10,307 bases of DNA from Candidatus Thorarchaeota archaeon (GTDB taxonomy: Archaea > Asgardarchaeota > Thorarchaeia > Thorarchaeales > Thorarchaeaceae). Where the stretch lies: the NCBI GenBank assembly GCA_016840245.1, contig JAEOST010000441.1:1-10307 (forward strand), given 5' to 3'. A program made the position numbers and the translations under genes. This document shows, piece by piece, positions 5,930 to 10,307 of the stretch (its first letter is position 1; the number at the start of each line of letters is the position of its first letter). Under the pieces are notes generated by a model. It was not told the DNA's origin, searched no databases, and saw only the letters and a program-made list of their open reading frames with translations.

Positions 5930-7576
5930 ATGGCGAGATCAAAATCAAGACTTCTGTTCCTAGCAATGACATTGTTCATTGGTATGTTATTTGTATTGAC
6001 ACCGCAACCAGTTGATGCCCAATTCACTGACGAGTATATGGGTGATGAGGACGATTTCATGCGTGTTCTCTTAAAACTAGATGACACCAGTGTGACGGAG
6101 GCAGGAGTTACACAACCCATTCCTCTTGACATGGATGAACCCATGGAACTACTGATGTTGATCAATTCAACACATGGCTCTGATTTAGTAATGACAGGTG
6201 AGATTATCTTCTACTATCAGGGTGTCGCAGTTCTTCCGATTAACGTCGTCACTGAAACAAACTCAACAAGTGTTCCTATTCCTGCAAATACTTCGCATTC
6301 AATCCATGCTTTCTTAGATTGGTCTGCTATGCTCTCACTTGGACCTCTTGATCTTATGACCGGTCTCTTTGAAGCCGAAGCCAGATTCACCTACTATGAG
6401 GTTGGAAATCCTGATGATGTATATTCACTTGGGGCTGACTTCTACATGGATATTATCTATGATAATCCCTTAGAAGTAATAACCTCCGTTACTGGTATCA
6501 TCACAACTGCTGGAACAGTGGGTACAGTATATGCTGTTGGTAATAGCTTCTGGCAACTCTTTGAAGGAATTAAGACAGCACAGAAATTACGTGGTATCCA
6601 TTCAAAGCTCTCTGAGATTAGATCACTGCCAAATCTAACAGTTATTGGTGCGCTTCCTGCTCTATTTGCAATGTTAGCTGGCATGACTAAAATCAAGAAG
6701 AAGAAAGCTAAGGATGAACCTGAAGTTGATGACACTCCAAGCGAATCTGGAGTTAGTGAATACCTAGTACGTCAGAAGATCCGTGAGATTGCACCTGAAG
6801 CATGGATGGCTGACAAGTGTCCGAAGTGCAAACGCACTTGGCACAAGAAGACCAATACCTGTAAGAAATGTAAGATCGATGAGGCTGAAGCCAGACGGGA
6901 ATACGCTGAACTTCTAGCCAGCAAGGTACCAAAAACACTCAAGCTATTAGGTAACAAGAAGGCAATGTCTGTAAGTGATATTGCTAAGAAGACAAAGTCT
7001 ACTGACTATAATGCGGGTGTTATTGCCACCGCACTAGTTCAATCTGGAGTGACTGAAGTTCAGAAGATTCACACACCATTCAGAAGTTTTGTGATGAACA
7101 TTGCTGGTCTTGCTTTCGTTGTCATCACCTGGCAGCAGCTTCTTGGTGACAGTGCCAGTCAATGGCAGACATCTCTGACCCTTGTTGGTGCAGCTCTATC
7201 ATTCGGTGTCATTCTAGCACTCTTCATTTCACGAAAAACACAGATACAGAGATTTCAGCTTGAGTTCGCAGAAGGACAACCACTGACCGAAGCTCCAGAA
7301 CTTCCATCTGAACCCTTGGATGATGTTGTTGAGCCTGTGGAACCAGATGATGCTTCTGTAATTGATGAGATCCCCTTTGCAGAACCTGGGGATGAACCAG
7401 TCAGCATGGTTGATGAGGACGATAAGGATATTGGAGCCCCTGAAGAACCACCTGACGAGGAGTCCTTTGCTGATGGACCCGAGGATGAAACCGTCAGTGA
7501 CACTGCTGACGACGAAATGGATCTTGATGACCCTGATCCTTCAGAGGACTCTGATAGTGATGACAGTTTGTCCTGA
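5930..7576 (+). CDS. Secreted/membrane protein with zinc ribbon, winged-helix-like segment and acidic tail
   Basis: The product has 548 residues and I do not recognise a named family. In order: a signal peptide or anchor (1-30, positive residues then LLFLAMTLFIGMLFVL, ending VDAQ); a beta-rich outside domain (~45-178) with several N-x-S/T sites; a Gly-rich hydrophobic segment (182-207); a second one (233-252) followed by KIKKKKAK; a zinc ribbon with Cys297/Cys300 and Cys311/Cys314; a winged-helix-like region (~331-378, with ...MSVSDIAKKTKSTDYNAGVIATALVQSG); two membrane helices (~386-402, 415-434); and a tail (442-548) dense in Asp, Glu, Pro and Ser with a single Lys and no Arg. The basic stretch after 252 suggests that the zinc ribbon faces the cytoplasm, but counting helices leaves the topology ambiguous. 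This could be a membrane-tethered sensor or an organiser of a surface complex; both are inference. The gene is flanked by two short single-helix open frames. Confidence 0.85.
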   Translation: MARSKSRLLFLAMTLFIGMLFVLTPQPVDAQFTDEYMGDEDDFMRVLLKLDDTSVTEAGVTQPIPLDMDEPMELLMLINSTHGSDLVMTGEIIFYYQGVAVLPINVVTETNSTSVPIPANTSHSIHAFLDWSAMLSLGPLDLMTGLFEAEARFTYYEVGNPDDVYSLGADFYMDIIYDNPLEVITSVTGIITTAGTVGTVYAVGNSFWQLFEGIKTAQKLRGIHSKLSEIRSLPNLTVIGALPALFAMLAGMTKIKKKKAKDEPEVDDTPSESGVSEYLVRQKIREIAPEAWMADKCPKCKRTWHKKTNTCKKCKIDEAEARREYAELLASKVPKTLKLLGNKKAMSVSDIAKKTKSTDYNAGVIATALVQSGVTEVQKIHTPFRSFVMNIAGLAFVVITWQQLLGDSASQWQTSLTLVGAALSFGVILALFISRKTQIQRFQLEFAEGQPLTEAPELPSEPLDDVVEPVEPDDASVIDEIPFAEPGDEPVSMVDEDDKDIGAPEEPPDEESFADGPEDETVSDTADDEMDLDDPDPSEDSDSDDSLS

Positions 7577-7773
7577 CTTGGTGGACTCGGATAGGCTATA
7601 GAGGATATGGCTGTCATATTGATGGCCATCATATCTTCCTTTTGGAAGGACGTCCAACTGGACCTGGAGTTTATCTATCAATCACAATTGGATTAATGGG
7701 ACTTGGCATTGGTATTGCACTTACTGTTATCCTTCTTCAACTTCTACAACGCAGGAAATCACCGAAACCGTGA
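7564..7773 (+). CDS. Short open frame encoding one membrane helix; possible TTG start at 7642
   Basis: Frame 7564-7773 is open and overlaps the end of the preceding gene by 13 bases. It reads ...GHHIFLLEGRPTGPGVYLSITIGLMGLGIGIALTVILLQLL followed by QRRKSPKP. A single helix with a positive C-terminal end fits a small type-I-like membrane protein. The only standard start before the helix is TTG at 7642, which would give 43 residues (EGRPTGPGVYL... onward) but has no SD. An ATG at 7607 lies in another frame. It could be a real small protein, the tail of a decayed gene, or a frameshifted continuation. Function unknown. Confidence 0.3.
   Translation, partial: QFVLTWWTRIGYRGYGCHIDGHHIFLLEGRPTGPGVYLSITIGLMGLGIGIALTVILLQLLQRRKSPKP
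7604..7663 (+). repeat. Cluster of short palindromes after the acidic-tail gene
   Basis: Within 60 bases lie GATATG/CATATC outer arms (7604-7609, 7630-7635), the perfect palindrome TGATGGCCATCA (7620-7631), CTTCC-TTTT-GGAAG (7635-7648), GGACGTCC (7648-7655) and GTCC-AACT-GGAC (7652-7663). They overlap the short open frame. They could fold in RNA as a 3' end or leader structure; none is followed by a strong T run. Confidence 0.3.
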
Positions 7774-7827
7774 TACAAAACATTGAAGTCGTGGAAGTTA
7801 CCCCAAATCGTGGTTCCACTTGTATCT

Positions 7828-7834
7828 GGAGGGA
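7828..7834 (+). promoter_or_regulatory. SD site fixing the start of the flavoenzyme gene
   Basis: GGAGGGA ends five bases before the ATG at 7840. This supports that ATG, directly before the VERIAVIGCGAAG FAD-binding strand, over the in-frame TTG at 7783. Confidence 0.75.
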
Positions 7835-7839
7835 TAACA

Positions 7840-8706
7840 ATGGTTGAACGTATAGCAGTGATTGGATGTGGTGCTGCAGGTGCAACAGTGGCAATGCAAG
7901 CACGTAAGTTCAATAGAAACGTAGAGATTACAATTTTCAACACAGAGAACTACTCACAGTATTCGCGTTGTGGATTACCCTATACCATCTCAGGGAAGGT
8001 TGGTGACTTCGATGATTTGGTCCTGATGCCGCCTGAGAATTGGGATTCTATCAAGATTGATGCTAAGATAGGAACAACTGTGACAAGTATTGATCACAAT
8101 GCAAAGTCACTCACATATACTGGTCCTAACGGAGATGGTGAATGTAAGTATGATGCTCTGGTCTTTGCTACTGGCGCTTACAATGCTGATCCACCAATTA
8201 AGGGCCTAGACAAGAAACGAGTCTATGGTCTTCGAACTCTGGACGATGCAAAGGCTCTGGCTGTGGAGGCATCAAAAGCTAAACACTTCATCGTGATTGG
8301 AGGTGGACTTGTTGGGATGGAAGCAGCTGAGGCTTTCCACGAGCGAGGAGTGAATGTTACTGTTGTGGAGTTCCTTCCACATATTCTACTAGCAATGGTT
8401 GATCCTGATTATGCAATGATTGTAGAGGAGCATTGCAGAGAGCACGGTCTCACCATCCTTGGAAACACTGCAGCTCAAGAGATTCTTGGTGATGACTCAC
8501 CAACGGGAGTTGCAGTCCAGAACCGAGAGACCGAAGAGGTCACTGAGATTAAGGCGGATGCAGTTCTTGTAGCAACAGGAGTAAGACCTGAGACAAAACT
8601 CGCAGAATCAATTGGCGTTGAGATCGGTCCAATGAGGGGAATCAAGACTGATGACAAGATGATGACCAACCTCAAAGATGTCTATGCCTGTGGGGATTGT
8701 GCATAA
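7840..8706 (+). CDS. CoA-disulfide reductase-like flavoprotein, N-terminal part before an in-frame stop
   Basis: The 288 residues before the stop belong to the FAD/NAD(P)-dependent pyridine nucleotide-disulfide oxidoreductases. They are closest in layout to CoA-disulfide reductase / NADH oxidase, which use one active-site cysteine. Visible motifs are the FAD-binding GCGAAG (9-14), the active-site region YSRCGLPY with Cys44, ATGAY (110-114), the NAD(P)-binding GGGLVG (154-159), ATGVRP (245-250) and the second FAD motif VYACGDCA (281-288). The frame then meets TAA at 8704-8706, where family members usually continue GDCAE. The same frame goes on without further stops to 9201 and supplies the missing dimerisation domain. 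A free product of this length would lack the dimer interface and is probably not active. The start is set by a strong SD. The next gene follows 34 bases after 9201, so a rightward transcript is likely. Confidence 0.85.
   Translation: MVERIAVIGCGAAGATVAMQARKFNRNVEITIFNTENYSQYSRCGLPYTISGKVGDFDDLVLMPPENWDSIKIDAKIGTTVTSIDHNAKSLTYTGPNGDGECKYDALVFATGAYNADPPIKGLDKKRVYGLRTLDDAKALAVEASKAKHFIVIGGGLVGMEAAEAFHERGVNVTVVEFLPHILLAMVDPDYAMIVEEHCREHGLTILGNTAAQEILGDDSPTGVAVQNRETEEVTEIKADAVLVATGVRPETKLAESIGVEIGPMRGIKTDDKMMTNLKDVYACGDCA
8704..8706 (+). other. In-frame TAA interrupting the flavoenzyme gene
   Basis: TAA stands where Glu (GAA) is usual after the GDCA motif, so a single G-to-T change would explain it. 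Coding resumes directly with CAT CTG GAG TTC in the same frame. Possible causes are a recent nonsense mutation, an assembly or sequencing error, or readthrough; TAA recoding is not known as a normal archaeal mechanism. Confidence 0.85.
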
Positions 8707-9201
8707 CATCTGGAGTTCATAACTCGAAAACCTATACCGGGTGGTCTAGGAACAATTGCGGTACGACAGGCACGAGTTGCTGGGATCAATGCTGCTGGAG
8801 GAGATGCCAAGTTTCCAGGAATTGTGGGTGCTAAAGTCACGAAATTGTTTGACCTCGAGATTGCCAGCACTGGTATGACTGATGATCTTGCCAAACGGTA
8901 TGAGATTCCTGTTGTAAAAGGTTCAATTAAGGGGAGTACAAAACCCCCCTACTTCATTGGTGGAAATGACCTCAAAGTCAAGACGTACTACCACAAAGAA
9001 ACTGGTAAGCTTGTTGGTGGACAGTTAGTTGGTCTTGAGGATGCTGCGATGAGATTGAACGTGATTACTCTTGGAATCCAACATAATATCGATGCTGTAG
9101 ATCTATTCGATTTCGAAAATTGCTATGCTCCAGCAATTTGTGACACGTGGGATCCGTTGGTTGAGTCCGCTAGTGTTGCCCGTCGAAGGCTCAAGATGTA
9201 G
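8707..9201 (+). CDS. CoA-disulfide reductase-like flavoprotein, C-terminal dimerisation part after the stop
   Basis: This 164-codon frame directly continues the flavoenzyme. It holds HLEFITRKP...GGLGTIAVRQARVAGINAAGG, the usual segment after the second FAD motif, then the dimerisation domain (FPGIVGAKVTKLFDLEIASTGMT onward). Near the C-terminus is ENCYAPAICDTWDPL, where family members carry a YAPP-type motif. It has no start codon of its own until GTG at 8824, which falls inside the dimerisation region. Separate translation is therefore unlikely to give a working protein. Conserved residues throughout show that the interruption is recent or artificial. With the upstream part the whole is ~453 residues, a normal length for the family. 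Confidence 0.8.
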   Translation, partial: HLEFITRKPIPGGLGTIAVRQARVAGINAAGGDAKFPGIVGAKVTKLFDLEIASTGMTDDLAKRYEIPVVKGSIKGSTKPPYFIGGNDLKVKTYYHKETGKLVGGQLVGLEDAAMRLNVITLGIQHNIDAVDLFDFENCYAPAICDTWDPLVESASVARRRLKM

Positions 9202-9235
9202 TCATCATAAGAACAAGGATTGGTTGTGAAATCCA

Positions 9236-10033
9236 ATGAGTATAGAGAAGACATTCAAAGACCTACCAAAACGTCTTCTCTTAGCGGACGGTCTTAAACC
9301 AATATTCTTTCTGATAAAAGCCATCTTGGAGTCTGAGGAAGATCCTATCTTCACACAAGCAAATGAGAGTCTGGTAAAAGTCAGGACACTTGTATCAGAT
9401 GATGGCAAATATAATTTTGATGAGGTCTCTGAAAGCCTCTCTCCCTTGGTTGAGTCTGCTCTACAATCAGAAGTTCATCGGTTACATGCAGCATGGGCTA
9501 TTGCGATTCTAATCAAACGTGGATTCCACTTTCCCTCTGCAATTCCGACAATGATAGATTGGCTAAACTCAGATGATCGCGAAATCATGACTAGAGCTGT
9601 CTGGATTCTCAAGAATGCAAGTCTCGATGGGAATGACATCTCTGGTGCACTTCCCGGACTTGAAGCAATATTGGACCACGATGAATGGCAGATTCGCATA
9701 ATGGCCTCAGAGGCAATCTCGAATGAGATGGTTCGTGTGGGGAGGGAGGAATCTCTTGAACCTATAGAGGGAATGCTCAATCGTCCTGGCTTTGACTCCG
9801 ACTGGACGGTATATGTCTATCATCGTCCACGATTTGCTCGAGGTTCAAATCCTTCCAAGGTGTCATATGCATGGAATGAGTCCCGACTATTGGAGAAATG
9901 TGCAAACTGCGGATATGATGAAGCAGAGTGCGTACATTTCCATGATGACTCAGGAACTGGATGGAGAGATCGTGTCTGGGAATATCACTGTCCAGTATGT
10001 AACAAATTTACAGTTTATCATTACTTTGACTGA
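9236..10033 (+). CDS. HEAT-repeat-like protein with Cys/His-rich C-terminal domain
   Basis: The 265-residue product starts with helical sequence. Residues ~84-182 form two to three HEAT/PBS-like helical hairpins (HAAWAIAILIKRG; REIMTRAVWILKNASLDG; WQIRIMASEAISNEMVRVG), which usually serve as protein-binding scaffolds. The C-terminus (221-265) holds CANC (222-225), ECVHFH (231-236) and HCPVC (251-255), a likely zinc-binding module. No signal peptide or membrane helix is present, so it should be cytoplasmic. The ATG at 9236 follows the flavoenzyme frame by 34 bases, suggesting co-transcription, though its SD is weak. The gene ends six bases from the convergent macro-domain gene. Partner and function are unknown. 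Confidence 0.8.
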   Translation: MSIEKTFKDLPKRLLLADGLKPIFFLIKAILESEEDPIFTQANESLVKVRTLVSDDGKYNFDEVSESLSPLVESALQSEVHRLHAAWAIAILIKRGFHFPSAIPTMIDWLNSDDREIMTRAVWILKNASLDGNDISGALPGLEAILDHDEWQIRIMASEAISNEMVRVGREESLEPIEGMLNRPGFDSDWTVYVYHRPRFARGSNPSKVSYAWNESRLLEKCANCGYDEAECVHFHDDSGTGWRDRVWEYHCPVCNKFTVYHYFD

Positions 10034-10039
10034 GTCCGT

Positions 10040-10307
10040 TCATTGTCCTGTTACTATATTGATATTCTCAAGGGCGTATTGAAATGAACTGACCTGAGTT
10101 GGTGAGCCAGCAACAAGTACGACTCGTTCAACGGAGCTACTAGTTTCTGAATGATTCCGTAGTGCCCGTACTATCTCCTCAGCTACTTCCCAACTAGGGA
10201 CACGTGCTACCTCTAATCCCATTGTGAAGAATCCTATATTCTCATTACCATTACTTGCTGCTATATCAAAAACGTGTTTTGAGGTTTCATAGATGCGTTC
10301 CCGTCTA
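10040..10307 (-). CDS. Macro domain protein, C-terminal fragment (5' end outside window)
   Basis: The minus-strand frame is open from the window edge to a stop at 10040, giving 88 residues. It reads ...ETSKHVFDIAASNGNENIGFFTMGLEVARVPSWEVAEEIVRALRNH...VERVVLVAGSPTQVSSFQYALENI. This has the order of a macro domain C-terminal half: helix, buried strand IGFFTMG with the ligand-loop position, a Pro-led helix, strand RVVLVAG and a final helix. Macro domains bind ADP-ribose or related nucleotides, and some remove ADP-ribose from proteins or nucleic acids. The in-frame ATG at 10222 would cut the domain, so it is not the true start. Activity cannot be judged because the catalytic N-terminal part lies beyond the window. 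Confidence 0.72.
   Translation of the reverse strand, partial: RRERIYETSKHVFDIAASNGNENIGFFTMGLEVARVPSWEVAEEIVRALRNHSETSSSVERVVLVAGSPTQVSSFQYALENINIVTGQ

Noticed and set aside
7255..7632. Minus-strand Ser/Gly-rich open frame opposite the acidic tail
   Set aside because: The Ser richness is the complement of the Asp/Glu codons of the acidic tail; no independent support.
8704..8706. Recoding of the stop as pyrrolysine or selenocysteine
   Set aside because: Those use TAG and TGA; here the codon is TAA and the family has Glu, not Cys or Lys-like, at the position.
8824..9201. Independent short gene starting at GTG 8824
   Set aside because: It is the in-frame dimerisation end of the flavoenzyme; coding continues without stop from 8707, so the GTG is internal.
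9475..9780. Minus-strand frame opposite the HEAT-like gene
   Set aside because: Shadow of HEAT-like helices; no SD and no recognisable domain.

Overview
The window looks like archaeal chromosome from an uncultured lineage. The evidence is an archaeal-type OB-fold single-strand-binding protein, a 2-phosphoglycerate kinase of the methanogen-type family, a separately encoded alpha subunit of an ADP-forming acyl-CoA synthetase, Shine-Dalgarno (SD) sites ahead of compact genes, and several membrane or zinc-ribbon proteins without an obvious bacterial counterpart. An Asgard archaeon, perhaps Thorarchaeia-like, would fit. That is an impression from protein style; no rRNA or other marker is present to test it.

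Layout: Positions 1-2239 (+) hold a large polytopic membrane protein built on a tandem ~196-residue duplication. It meets tail-to-tail, 13 bases apart, a leftward group of three genes. In transcription order these are an SSB-like OB-fold protein (5144-4653), a P-loop kinase of the 2-phosphoglycerate kinase family (4612-3695) and the acyl-CoA synthetase alpha subunit (3641-2253). The 40-base gap before the kinase holds a perfect 8-bp hairpin that overlaps the kinase SD site. A 121-base divergent spacer separates this group from a rightward stand-alone CheY-like receiver (5266-5643).

The right half is rightward. It carries a secreted/membrane protein with an outside beta-rich domain, a CxxC...CxxC zinc ribbon, a winged-helix-like segment, further membrane helices and a ~100-residue very acidic tail (5930-7576). 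Two short open frames with one membrane helix each flank it; neither has an ATG start. Next is a CoA-disulfide-reductase-like flavoenzyme (7840-9201), split by one in-frame TAA just after the second FAD motif while both halves stay well conserved. A HEAT-repeat protein with a Cys/His-rich C-terminus follows (9236-10033). It ends six bases from a leftward partial gene encoding the C-terminal part of a macro domain (10307-10040).

Taken together: the leftward group pairs DNA binding with energy/CoA and phosphoglycerate chemistry, but the sequence does not prove a shared pathway. The features most worth following are the membrane protein with a DNA-binding-like middle, the nonsense codon in the flavoenzyme, the SD-covering hairpin, and the four-fold repeated membrane protein. 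I see no CRISPR array, insertion sequence, tRNA or rRNA.
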